Source of the DNA: Paramecium pentaurelia
Taxonomy: Eukaryota > Ciliophora > Oligohymenophorea > Peniculida > Parameciidae
Assembly (NCBI GenBank): GCA_905183005.1
Contig: CAJJDO010000009.1
Coordinates: 547,891 to 611,890 of the forward strand
Reading direction: 5' to 3'
DNA: 64,000 nucleotides
Below, one piece after another: positions 35,553-46,996 of the stretch. The notes beneath the pieces were generated by a model, which saw only the letters and a program-made list of their open reading frames with translations, was not told where the DNA came from and did not search any database. A program made the translations under genes and the position numbers. How positions within the stretch are numbered: the stretch's first letter is position 1; each line of letters opens with the position of its first letter.

Positions 35553-38257
35553 ATGAAATAAACAAAGTGCTTAATAATTGCTCTTGTTGTTTTTTACTTG
35601 CTTGGTTTACTTTTATTTTTTAGAGGGTATTTCATAGATCGTAGATACTTATTGGATACAACAGAAGGAATAATGAAAAAGACTTAACCTGTAATATTTT
35701 TGATCATTGATTCATTCCGTATTGATTTGGCAGTGAGTCAACATTTCACATTTTTCAAAAATATGACCTAAAACAAGCCAGATTAATCCTTATTTTTTTT
35801 ATCTTTTGCTGAAGTCCCTACAGTTACAGGTCCAAGATTATAAGCAATGACAAGTGGCAATTTCCCTCCTTTATCTAAATTATTAGATAATTTTCATGCT
35901 TCAGAAGTATTTTATCTATTTATAAATCTATTTAAGATTAAAGAAGACAATATAATGTTTCAGATGAACAAATTTAATAAGAAAACTTTATTTTCAGGAG
36001 ATGATACTTGGATTGGATTATATCCTGATTAATTTACAGTCAAATTTCCTCAAAAATCATTTAATATTGGAGATATGCATTCTGTAGATCAATTTAATTG
36101 TGATAAAATACTTGAGAATTTAGATAAAGGATATGATTTAATTATATCTCATTTTCTAGGATTAGATCATGCTGGTCATAAAAATAATAGAGTATTAAAT
36201 AATCCTGATTTAAATTAAAAATTAAGTCAATTAGATTCAATAATTGGACTTATATATGAGAAAATGCCAAATGATACTGTTTTAATAGTTGCAGGTGATC
36301 ATGGAATGGCAAATGATGGCAATCATGGTGGAAATAGCACAGAAGAAACTAACACATTATTTTTTGCTACTAGGAAATAAGGAAAGTTTTATCCCAATTA
36401 TATGGAAGGTATTCCAGAATTAAAAAATAATTATCAATCAAATTTAATCAATTAATCTGAATATATTAGAAAAATCAGTTAAATTGATATTGTCCCTACT
36501 TTAGCAACTCTTTTAGGAATTCCAATACCTTTTAGTAATTTAGGATATCTTATGAATGAATTTTTTAATAGTGAAGAATATTGTCTTAATAATCTTAAAT
36601 AAGTATGGCATTTTGTTGAAACTGTCCATAGTCAATAAGGAAAGTTTAGTTACTTTTAAAAAAGCTAATGGTAAACTCAATATTAAGAAGTTAAGACTTG
36701 TAAAGAGGCTTTAATTCTTATGAATGATATTTAAGTTGTTGCTAGAAAAATATGGAATGAATATGATATTCCATTACTTAATTTAAGTTTTGTGTTACAA
36801 TTCTTAGTTGTTATCTTTTTTATTTTTGTTATGGTTCTATTATTTTAAGCTTAAGAAAATGATGATCCTATAACAATATAATAAATTACTGCTGCTATTA
36901 AACATGTTTTATCAAAGAATAAAAAAGTAACTATTGCTTTAGCTATATTATCAATCTTTTTATTTTTATTTTATGAAATAGAAATCCTGATAACAGTTTT
37001 CCTTATTGTATTAATTGCTTATATTGATTTTGGTTTATTATTAAAAGTTAAAAAAAATCACATTTAAAATCTAAATTAATATTAATGGGATTTAATAGAA
37101 ACACCAGATTCGATAAAATTCAATAATCGTTTCTCAAAATTACTTAAAATGTCAGTGTTTTTCTTTTTTATTTATAAAATAATCCTTCAAGGTAATTTAT
37201 TATTATCAATTCAACAAAAAAAAACTGAAGAAAGATATTTATATAATGAAATTATTCAATTAATAGTTTTAAGCTCAATAATTTGCATATTCAATTTCAT
37301 TTCAAGAATAATTGACACTTAAGAGGATGCTTCAACATTATTGAAAATAAAAGATATCATAATCTCATGTTTAAGTGCCATTATTATTTACTATGCTTTA
37401 AATTACGAATAATATTATTTAACATTCTAAATCTATTAATTTTTAAATTAATCGCTTTTTATGCTATACTTACCTGTAATATTTTTACATTGTTGTTTAT
37501 TTATGTATCATAAAAAGAGCCCAATTTTAGATAAAATAATAGCATAAACAGGTTTAATTTTAATTGATATTTTTTACATTTATCCGAATGATTAAATATA
37601 AGATTAACCATATAAAGAATTGGTTATCTTACATATACCAAAAATCATTTATATCATTTCTATATACTATTATTTTTCAAAGGATCCAATATTTCTATTG
37701 CTTTCTTGCATAGTTGTTTCAGACAAGTATGGGTTAGCCATATATTCATATGAAATATTAATATTTATCTGTTTATACTTTCATTGGAGGAATTTATTGA
37801 AATTTTCAATGTTATCATTTTTTGCTATGATATCATTAATTTGTCAAATTACTTGGTTTATTTTTGGGAATAGATGCACAATATCATCAATTAAAGTAGA
37901 CAGAGCCTTTGTGGGTGTAAAGGAATTTCATTTATGGTTAAATCCTTTAATTTTAACCTTGTTTTTATTGGGTCCTTATTTGGCTGGTTTAGTATTTATA
38001 AAATATATTGGACCAAAATTAAACAAATATGGAGAGATGAATGAAAGATAAGGTATTTATATTAAATTGATAGGAATTTAGTGAAAAATTCAAATATTCT
38101 GTTCAAATTAATGTTCTTATTTAATTTTTATATCCAAATTTAATTTACTTAAATTCACAGTTATGAAAATGCAGGAGGATTAATTGATGTCCAATTTAAA
38201 TATATATTTGATAATGTGACTTTCTTAATTGTTAGTTTACTGATGTTGTTGATTTGA
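35553..38257 (+). CDS. PIGO: GPI ethanolamine phosphate transferase 3 (PIG-O)
   Basis: This ER membrane enzyme adds the bridging ethanolamine phosphate to the third mannose of GPI anchors. The 881-aa product has introns of 30 and 29 nt. An N-terminal signal-anchor (CLIIALVVFYLLGLLLFF) precedes the luminal alkaline-phosphatase-type catalytic domain. That domain contains DSFRIDLA near the nucleophile region, PTVTGPRLQAMTSGNFPP, FSGDDTWIGLYPD, HFLGLDHAGHK and AGDHGMANDGNHGG, which supply the metal ligands. About a dozen hydrophobic helices follow. The 29-nt intron near 38052-38080 was accepted because it restores the family's last helices (VQFKYIFDNVTFLIVSLLML). Skipping it would end the protein early at a TGA. 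Confidence 0.93.
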
Positions 38258-38359
38258 GTTATTTTGTTTATGTATAAATTTATAAATGGAGTCTTTTGTG
38301 TTTATGATATTTAAAGAATTTGCATTAAATAATTAAAAAGATTTATTTAGAGTTTTGAA

Positions 38360-38892
38360 ATGGGAAAATTGTAAGAAATACTCTTATATAAGTTTAAAAC
38401 CAGGACGTTTGATTGTTATGCTTGCAGGTAGATATGCAGGAAAAAAAGCAATTTTAATTAAGGCTAATGAAGAAACTACAAAAGTATATATAAAAAAAAT
38501 AGTATAGGATTGCAAATTTCCAAATGGTTTGGTTGTAGGAATACAAAGATATCCAAGAAAAGTAACAAAGAGAATGGGATAAAAATAAATTAGAAAGCGA
38601 ACCACATTAAAAGTGTTCATTAAACAATTAAATTTAAATCATATAATGCCAACAAGGTTATTAAATATAATTACCTATTTATAGATATAGATTAGAAGAA
38701 TCAACATTAAAAGAAGTCAGAGATAGAATTGAGAGAGTCAAAGAATCTGAATTGAAGAATGTTGAAAAAAGAAAGGAATTGAGAAAGAATTTAAGAAAGT
38801 ATTTGGCTGAAAAGTACAGAACCTTACCAGCTGGAAGTTTGGCAGACAAAAAAGCATAATCAAGATTCCTGTTTTCTAAGTTGAGATTCTGA
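38360..38892 (+). CDS. RPL27: 60S ribosomal protein eL27
   Basis: The 152-aa model uses introns of 22, 24 and 28 nt. The first intron falls after MGK/F, giving MGKFLKPGRLIVMLAGRYAG, exactly the family's start. Next come VGIQRYPRKVTKRMGQKQIR, HIMPTRYRLEE and AEKYRTLPAGSLADKKAQSR, ending FLFSKLRF, the usual eL27 terminus. The gene is convergent with uL3, with 76 bp between the stops. Confidence 0.95.
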
Positions 38893-38968
38893 TATATTAA
38901 AAGTATAGTAAATATTTAATACAATATGAACAATTATGAAATATTTTTCTTATTATAATTATACTTCA

Positions 38969-40210
38969 TCATTGTTATTATTTTTATTATTGTTACTTTA
39001 ACTTTCTCTAGGTTCTAGTGAAATAGAACTTGGCCTTTTCTTCTTGAGTTTAGAAACGTCCTAATAAAATAGATTAAAGATTATACCATGTCCAATTTTG
39101 GATGAAGTATCAACAAATTTGAGAGTGATTTCTTCCAATGCCTTTCTATTAGTTTATGGAACAAGAGACTTTCTCAATAAGACAACTCTCTTCTTGGGTC
39201 CAACAATACCTCCTTTGAGCATAAGGAAATCATTTCTGATTTCACCATAATGTGGGAAACCACCCAATGGAGTGATTGCCTTAGATGTCAAATCTGCTTC
39301 AGTTGATGCAGTGTTCTTATCTCCAGCAGCACCAATTCTATAGATCTTCTTATTCATTTCTGTTCTGTGATGGTAACCCAATTGACCAGTTCTGGCAACA
39401 CTGTATCTGACATTGGCTGGATGCCATCCTCCGATACAACCAACTCTTCTCCAACCTCTATGGGTTTTCTTTTGTAAATGTTTAACACCAAATCTCTTGA
39501 TGACACCAGCAACTCCCTTACCTTTTGTGACACCAATAACATCAATTTATTCGTTTTATTTGAAGACTTAATCTACTTTAACTTCCTTTTCTAATAATCC
39601 CTTGGCATAATTAACTTTTTCTTAAATTGTGCCTCCGTTGACTTGAACTTCAAAGACATGATTCTTCTTTTATCTTAAGTTCAATTTGCTCATTTAGGTG
39701 TGAACAATAACTCTAACAACTTAGCAATATCTAAAATTAATATATTTATGTTTACTTTACGATTCTTTTTAATTGTGTTTCCAAATTCTTTGGTTCTGTA
39801 TTAGCCTTATTATAATTAGTGAAAGCCTTCTTTTTTGAATTCATCCAATTTTTATAGAATCTTCTTAAAGTGTCTTTGGCAATTTTTGTACTCCAAACAG
39901 TTGTCAAAGCTCTCAATCCTCTTGGTGTTTCGATATATCCTACAATACCAACAACAGCCAAAGGTGGGGTTTCAACGATAGTAACAGCTTCTACTACTTC
40001 CTTACCATTCAATTTTGATCCTGGTCTTTCAACAGTTCTCAAGATGTGGGTCATACCAGCCTTGAATCCTGCAAAGGCTGTCAAATGGACTTTAGCATTG
40101 GCATTATCCTTTGGGAAAGATCGGATTCTTCCTCTATGATGCTTTGTTCTCTTTCTTGGTGTAAATCCAAGATTTCCATGTCTAGGTGCTTCAAACTTTC
40201 TGTGAGACAT
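38969..40210 (-). CDS. RPL3: 60S ribosomal protein uL3
   Basis: The 396-aa model has introns of 25 and 26 nt. It starts MSHRKFEAPRHGNLGFTPRK with the conserved His/Pro-rich N-terminus, then FAGFKAGMTHILRTVERPGS, IDVIGVTKGKGVAGVIKRFG and GCIGGWHPANVRYSVARTGQ. GYHHRTEMNKKIYRIG and KFVDTSSKIGHGRFQT follow. The 26-nt intron lies inside GHG/RFQT. Reading through it would replace the conserved RFQT ending by unrelated residues. The C-terminus ends in a short Gln/Lys run before TGA. It is a component of the large subunit near the peptidyl-transferase centre. Confidence 0.96.
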
Positions 40211-40507
40211 TTAATTTAGAAAAATAAATCTTTGATTTTTTTTTTTAAATCCCTTTTCAAATTTAATACACGTTATACTTATTTTTATAATTCATTTATG
40301 AACATAAATTAAACTTTTATTTATTTAATTCCCTATTAATTATTCTCTAACCCTTAATTCTTATTTGTTTCTTCTATTTTACCCATTCATACTGATATAT
40401 TTCAATAAACGTTTTATTTTGAGAATTTATGAAATGATTATTAACTATTTCTTAACCTCTAATTCTCATATAATTAGACTTTATAATATTTTAGAAATAT
40501 TTATAAT

Positions 40508-41281
40508 ATGTATTAAAATCTCTAAGCTTAATAACCTAATTCCAAATATAAGACCCAATTGTGTCGTCATTTTAGTACAATTTTTATCAAAACTAAGTAA
40601 CTATTGGTTCTTGTGCATTGGGAACTAGATGTTAATTCGCACATGGAAGATAGGAACTTAGAACCAATAATCAGGTTATGACAAACTACATTTAACCTAA
40701 TATGTAATAAAACAATCAAGTAGGCACACAAAACAGAGTTCAAAATATTAATCCAATGATTGCAAATTATAAGAGTATTTAATTTATATATGATTTTAAG
40801 CTTAATTATGTAAACACTTTAATCCTTAAACAGGATAATGTAAAAATGGTTCAACTTGTACATTTGCTCATGGTGAATAAGAACTAAATTAAATAAACCC
40901 TTATTTATAAAATCAATACATGTAATTGAATATTTATGTTATATAGGTTAATGCAAAAGTAAATAAAATAATAAAATTAAGCTACTTTATAAGCAGAACT
41001 AACTTAATAAATTTTAATTATGATACTTACTAATATGGAAGCTATTTTCCCTGGATAAAATGTAAAATATTTATAAATATAATATTCCCTAGAATATTCT
41101 TAATTTATTAAGATTAGGATAAGAAAAAGCAAAGTAAGGAGATAATCAAACAGCCAGTGAAATAATTAAATAAATTATACATGATGAATCAAGAACCAAA
41201 GAAGAAAAAAGTTAATACTAATTAATTTATAATAATGCTCAAAATCATTACAATCAAAAATTAAAAGAATGTAATATGTGA
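40508..41281 (+). CDS. Tandem CCCH zinc-finger protein (TTP-like)
   Basis: This is probably an AU-rich-element RNA-binding protein that affects mRNA stability. The 222-aa model uses introns of 23, 26, 25 and 31 nt. Two fingers each have the canonical lead-in and spacing C-x8-C-x5-C-x3-H: YKTQLCRHFITIGSCALG with CQFAHGRQEL, and YKTQLCKHFNPQTGQCKNG with CTFAHGEQEL (the second has one extra residue in the first loop). The first intron splits finger 1 and the second precedes finger 2, which hides both from simple ORF searches. The C-terminal half is Gln/Ile-rich helix. Start MYQNLQAQQPNSKYKTQ is the first in-frame ATG. Confidence 0.9.
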
Positions 41282-41320
41282 ACATTCTTAATTTAATATA
41301 TATTTAGTATCTTTTAATAA

Positions 41321-41340
41321 TATATATATATATATATATA
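41321..41340. repeat. (TA)n dinucleotide repeat
   Basis: Ten uninterrupted TA units lie in the 60 bp spacer between the stop codons of two convergent genes. Confidence 0.9.
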
Positions 41341-41341
41341 A

Positions 41342-43708
41342 TCATTAAATTATTGTTAATAAAATTAAATTATTATTGATTGAGTTTAGTTATATGAGTT
41401 GATCATATTGTTCTAACAATATGAATCTATCAATTATTATTAAAATTTGATTTCCTATGCATTTTACTTCTAAAATCTTTTTATTCTCTGGTAATTCAAG
41501 AAATAATTCAATTTCATTATTTTTAATTTCCTTATTCTTTACATAAGGAATTTTCCATAAATAATCATAAGTAATCTAATCAATCATTAATGATATTTCA
41601 AAAATTCCATCTTCTTTAATTTATAAATGAATGCAATCTTCATTTTCTACTATATTGCAAATGAATTATTGTAATTAAACTAAAATAGATTCATTTATTT
41701 CCTCCCATTCCCATTCAGATTATAAAATATCTCTCCATAATGATTATAGAATATTTTGATTGTTTTAAATCTTTATTATTTAATAATCTATGTTATATTT
41801 ATAATTATTGAATACACTGAAATTGTCAATTATATAATCATTTAAGTCATAAGAAATAATAGTTACTTTTTTGTTTTTATTCTAAAGATATGTTATCACT
41901 CTTTAATCATTTTCATTAAAGTCTTTAACCATATAGATAAATAAATTGCATTGTTAAATCATAAAATCTATCCAAAATTGTTAGAATTCTTGCCTTTCTT
42001 ATATTTTTGTAGAATTAATCAAAAATTAAGATGGAAATTCAAGTTACTTTAAAATAACATCTAATCTATAATTCTCTTAAAATCCAGTATCATAATATTA
42101 AATTGCTATTTAATGCAAATCAAACTATATTTATTACTCTACTCCATAAATTGATTTGATAATGTTTTTTAAAAAAGTTTAGTTTTAACTTAAAATACCA
42201 ATTGAATATTTTAATGTTGCATTATGATCTTTTAGTTTAATACTCCATTTATTAATAATTAAATCTTGCAAAGAACAATGTTCACTAGTTATTAAGTTAT
42301 CAAACTAAAACAAATTTTATTATTAAAGTAATTGATTCAAAGTTAATTATAAATTAATAATACTTATTTGTTATTATTAACATTCTGTCTTTAATTTTTC
42401 TAACTATTTTTAATCATTTTCTTATTCCGAATCATAATCAGGTTTATTGCAATCAAAACTTGAGTCAACTTCATTATTATCTCCTTTTTCAATTTATTAA
42501 GAATTATTTCTTTTACTTTAATCTTTGCTGAATTCATTTTCCTCATCATCCTACTCTGTAATTTTTGAATAATGCTTATTTTAATCAAATGCAACCTTTT
42601 GTTATTCATTTTAAATTTGATCTGTTTATACTTCAGTTGATATAAGTTTAGGTTTTGCTTTTTATTAAGCTCTATTAGAACTTTGCAACTGCATAGAAAT
42701 TGAAATTTATTATTAAATTCTATAATTTTTTATTATTTTTTGTTCTTTAATTGTTTATTATTTTTAAGGTTCTCGAAGTAATTTTTATTTTTCAAAGTTT
42801 TGTTCAATTTTCCCTTCATTTTCAACAATTAAAAAATCAGTTTAAGTTAATTTTGATTTAAATTCAATTTTGTCTGTTTATTAAAATTTACTTATTTTAT
42901 TCTAAATTTCTTTTGTTTATGTTTCAGAGTTAATCATTTTTATCTTAGGCTTTTATATTGGAATAGTTGTTTTTTCTGAATTAATTGTTTAATTATTGTT
43001 TTTAGTACTAATTTTATAAGGAGATAGGGATAATTTTTCTCTTTCTTATAATTAAACAAAAAACTTATCAAAAATTGTATTTAGTTTTAATAAAGATTTA
43101 TTTAAATCCTTTTATTTTAAGATATCTATTTCTAATATTTCTTAATCAATCCAACTTATATTTGTATTCTTCTCTTTAATAAGATGTAGTATGTTAACAG
43201 ATACTTTATTTATTATTTCTATAAGTATTTTAAATGAAGTGTCTTTTTAAATAAATTTATTTGGTATTATTTAATTTTTTCGTTAAGAATCCTATAATAT
43301 TATTTCTAATTGTTAAATTTTATTTTTATATTGTTCTTTCTCTTAATCATGACCTGTAGACTTTTACTTTTCTTAAATGATTTTAGTTAAATGTATAGTC
43401 TTAGCTTGTTCTTAAAATAGTAATGATTCTAAAAGTTAATTCTTTTGTTAGAATTCCTAAAGTGATTTTTAAAGTTAATTGCTTTTTATTTAAATTTACT
43501 AATTGAAAGAATCACTCATTTCTTTTTTCTCTTATTCATGCCTTTTTCTTAATTGATCTAATTGTAAAAATAATTTTTCTAATGTTTAATCTTTAATGCT
43601 ATTATCTATATTAATAGATTCATCTTTGCTTGTATGTTATGTTTTAGTTCGTATGACTTTATTATTAGTTAAAGGGCTTTTTGATTATCTTTAATGATAT
43701 TTTTACAT
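41342..43708 (-). CDS. Coiled-coil protein with possible degenerate GTPase domain
   Basis: This is an intronless 788-codon gene, open throughout. The N-terminal 480 residues are Lys/Gln/Glu-rich coiled coil and low-complexity sequence (MQKYHQRQSKSPLTNNKVIR..., LEKLFLQLDQLRKRHEQEKK). From about residue 520 a globular domain begins with a pattern like a G domain. A hydrophobic strand and loop followed by a helix (YSIGILSQNQTFLKNIIKS) is at the P-loop position but lacks GxxxxGK. A strand ending YYDTGFQEN is at the G3 position. NLFIYMVKDFNENDQRVI then KKVTIISYDLND are where beta-4 and the NKxD strand would lie. The last ~120 residues are beta-rich. GTPase ancestry is inference from motif order; nucleotide binding is unlikely. 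The start ATG at 43708 is in frame with a second ATG at 43519. Confidence 0.75.
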
Positions 43709-44074
43709 AAATAATTTATAGTTTATAACTTTAAATAAAATATAGAATAATCCAAAAAAAATTAAGCATCAACTAATTTATGTTTAAGATAAAGATATGT
43801 ATTAATTAGCTTTCTAATAATCATTAGATATTGGAAATTTTAATTAAAATGATAATTATATTGTTTTTACTTCTAAAAAGAAATTTGACTTTTTTTAATA
43901 GGTTTTCTATCTTCATAATTTTTCGATATAATCTTTCTATCTATTGTTCATTTCGTTCAGTAAATTAAAAAATTGTTCTATACTAAGTAACAGTACATGG
44001 AAGTATATTTAAAGTCCTTTTTTTAAAATAGGGTCTGTGTATTATTTATTTTAAGATTCAAAATCACAAAAATT
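43709..44074. other. Divergent intergenic region with a doubtful ORF
   Basis: About 366 bp lie between divergent genes. One plus-strand frame is free of TGA for about 110 codons (passing the ATG at 43798) and ends just upstream of the Myb-like gene. Its composition is Phe/Tyr/Ser-rich and not convincingly protein-like. No other feature was recognised. Confidence 0.35.
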
Positions 44075-44498
44075 ATGAAATCTGAATCATTAAACCCAGA
44101 TTATCTTGAGTTAAATTTGAATCATTCGAAATAGTAAGATCTAAGCAATAGCACACATATCAAATCAGGACATTGGAGCGAAGAGGAACATCAATAATAT
44201 GTTTAATTTTTACTAAGAGTCAAAGGCTCAGGAGATTCTTAAAGAAAAGGATAGCCCTTATTTAAAAGAATGAGTTAGATTATAGGTACAAGATCTCCAA
44301 GTTAATGCAGGTAGTTATTTCATTTTATGAAGATCTCATCATTAAAAATTTAACCCTTTTAATCCACGCCTAAGAAAGAATCATAAAAATAAAAAAATGC
44401 CTAAAATAGAAAAACCTATATTGAGAAGTAAATAAATTATGAGATTATATTTTTCATAAAATAAAATACATTCTGAGGATGAATTTCAGAGTGAATGA
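44075..44498 (+). CDS. Myb-like (SANT) DNA-binding protein
   Basis: This 133-aa protein has one 22-nt intron. The central repeat reads GHWSEEEHQQYVQFL, PLFKRMSQIIGTRSPSQCR and, across the intron, SHHQKFNPFNPRLRKN. The W...EE..., the third-helix RSPSQCRSH and the SHHQKF end match the single-repeat Myb/SANT type related to plant SHAQKY proteins. The intron splits the Arg of QCR/SHHQ, and its removal is required for this match. The C-terminal tail is Lys-rich (KNHKNKKMPKIEK). It is probably a transcriptional regulator; targets are unknown. Confidence 0.85.
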
Positions 44499-45659
44499 GC
44501 ATATTTGATTTATGTATTTAGTATACACATTTACTCTAAAATAACTGACTCTTTAATTGCTTTTTTTAGTATATTTATACTACTGTTATTAAAAATTATC
44601 TAAGCAATCCATCATTAAATCTAATTCATTATATTTTCATATCATTCAAATAGAGATTTTTGCATTTCTCTAAAAAATATTCCTTTTAGACTCTTCTTTA
44701 GATAAATAAAAAATTTTTAACTTTAGAGTTAATACGCAAAAATGAGAAATAAATGTCACTTATAATAATAAAATTTAAACATATTATGTATCATTAAATT
44801 TATATATCCTATATGGATAAGAAGGAAAAGTTAATTTGGATTCGCCATTCAATAAAAAATTACAAAGAATTAAAAGTGAATATTAAATAAAACTAATTAC
44901 TATTATTTTTAAATATCATAGTATTAGAGTAATAATATAATTTAATCAAAAAGCAAAATTTAGAAAAAGAATGTAATTTAAAAATTCTTGAGAGAGTATA
45001 GCAAAATTTTTAATAAATTATAAACAATAAACAAAAGCTTGTATTAATTAAAATTGTAAAATATGAGTAGATAACTGAATTAATTAAACATTAATTTTTT
45101 AATTGAATTTATCATCTAAAAGTATTTTAGCATCCCTTAAAATAATACTAATAAAAAAAATGAATTATTATATATAATTTTAAAATATTTAATTATAAAA
45201 AATACAGAAAAAATTTACTTTGTTTTTAATCCAATAATGAACAATAATAAAACATTTCTAATATTACTAAGAGATCTAATTGTCATCAGCTGAAATTGGA
45301 AAAAGATACATGATCTTATGATTCCATTAATTTATTTAAGAAAATGAAGAAAGTCTAACAAATTAATTGAATAACCTACTCAAAATTTTGAAGCATTCTA
45401 ATATTTTGTATTTCTTGTTACATATTTTTCATGTAAACTATGTCTAGACACAGAATTAATAAATAAAATCTAATTTTATCAACTATTCTAGAAATTAATA
45501 AGCAAGGAATATCATTATGAATTATATATATATATTTAATTAGAATACCTTGATATAAAGTACACTTAGATTATTTTAGATTATGGTAATATAATTTAAG
45601 ACAGATGAATTCAATAACAAAAATCTAATTTATTCTTAAATGAAATATGAATACGATAC
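44499..45659. other. Gene-poor AT-rich region
   Basis: About 1160 bp without a supported gene. A TGA-free frame of about 100 codons from the ATG at 44815 (beginning MDKKEKLIWIRHSIKN) is Lys/Ile/Asn-rich and within chance expectation at this composition. Short protein-like snippets elsewhere may be relics of a lost gene. No RNA gene was recognised. Confidence 0.35.
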
Positions 45660-45954
45660 TCAACTTGAATCTTTAGGTGCAGGTTAATGGTTTTCCCATT
45701 CTGGTGTGATTATTGGATTCATTTATGCCATATATGCAACAACCCACATTAACCAAGCACAAAATGTAGCAATAGTCACGCTTACAAGGGTGATTCTATA
45801 TTGAGATTGATTATTACGTTCTATTTTCAGGAACATCATGAGGATTCTTGGTTTTTTTAGTGACATAAGTGTTAAATCCAAAACATGCACCTATTCCTAA
45901 AACCATATAGATAATAGATCCAACCAAAATTGATGTGCCATGATTCATTGCCAT
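45660..45954 (-). CDS. VMA9: V-type H+-ATPase subunit e (Vma9-like)
   Basis: This is a very small hydrophobic subunit of the membrane Vo sector. The model is 90 aa with one 22-nt intron (GTAATAATCAATCTCAATATAG). Two membrane helices are clear: TSILVGSIIYMVLGIGACFG and, after a polar loop (KKTKNPHDVPENR), TLVSVTIATFCAWLMWVVAY. The second helix is followed by MAQMNPIITPEWENHQPAPK, matching the family's conserved Q-x-N-P-[LI] after helix 2. Length and topology fit the family. The ending is polar (KDSS). Confidence 0.85.
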
Positions 45955-46152
45955 TTTAATATATATTAAATAATTAATATAATAATATAGATCAAAATGA
46001 TTAATTTATTTTTATATTTATTGAACAAATTCATTAAATATTATGTTTCACATTCTTATAAATCATATGATATATTAGAATCACAATGAAAGAACAAAAA
46101 TTAATGTAATTTATATTTTATTTACTAATCAATATGACTGCCAATATAAAAA

Positions 46153-46761
46153 TCACCATTCATCACCAAATAAGTCTTCTTCCATAGGCATTTATTACAC
46201 TTGTTATTCTCCATCTTTTGCTGATAATACTTAAATATATTTATTTTATAGTTTCGAAAAAAATAATCTAAATAATACAAAATTTTACTAATTAAATTAG
46301 GATTCTTATTATTAATCAGAGAGATTCCAATCCTTTTAAAATTATTTAATATCATATTCTGATTATCCCTTAAATTATATGATCATTGCAAGACAACAAT
46401 TAATAAATTCTATAAAATGTTTTGCTTAAAATAAATGAGCTCCTTGAATGAATTATATAAAAATTTCAATATTTTTTTCTCTAATTGCAATATCCATAAA
46501 TGGTTTAATATGTTCTGATAAAACTTTACCAAATACTTTTTCATATTCTTTAGATTGAATTGGCTTAGGGAATTTCATTTTTTCAACATCAAATTAGAAT
46601 TCTTCATAAAACAATTTAAATGTTTATAAAAAGTCTCCAGTCACTATTTCTTAAAAAATAATATCCTTATCCATTTAATAAGGCTCTAATCCTTTTGCCA
46701 GCTCAATAATTTAATTAGAAATGCTAATTTTCAAACCATCTTTTGATATTATTGTTATCAT
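46153..46761 (-). CDS. SKP1-like / BTB-POZ fold protein
   Basis: This intronless 202-aa protein starts MITIISKDGLKISISNQIIE, the strand-turn-strand-helix start of SKP1 (S-x-DG-x-x-x-x-V). The middle contains FMDIAIREKNIEIFIQFIQG, AHLFQAKHFIEFINCCLAMI, similar to the SKP1 dimerisation helices (LLxAANYLDIKxLLDxxCxxVA). The C-terminal part diverges (KDWNLSDQQQESQFNQQNFV) and ends in an acidic EEDLFGDEW. SKP1 links F-box proteins to cullin ligases. Whether this divergent member does so is uncertain. Confidence 0.7.
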
Positions 46762-46996
46762 ATAATTAATTAATTATAAAATTAAATAAATATAATTATA
46801 CCTATTCTATAGATAATTAAGAATATTTATTTAAACATGGTTTAAAATAAATTAATTAATACAATGAAATCCATTAGATAAAAACAATAGTATAATAAAT
46901 TAAGATTAAATTTCAATAAATTAATTATAATATATAGATAAGAAATAATGATACAAATATAGTTATATTCAAGAGCTATAAACATTTTTTGATTAT

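Noticed and set aside
39870..40139. Plus-strand 89-codon ORF opposite uL3
   Set aside because: It is the antisense shadow of the conserved uL3 N-terminal region; no independent evidence of coding.
40365..40628. Plus-strand 87-codon ORF with membrane-like composition
   Set aside because: It overlaps the true CCCH gene start and its first finger in another frame; composition is AT-rich noise.
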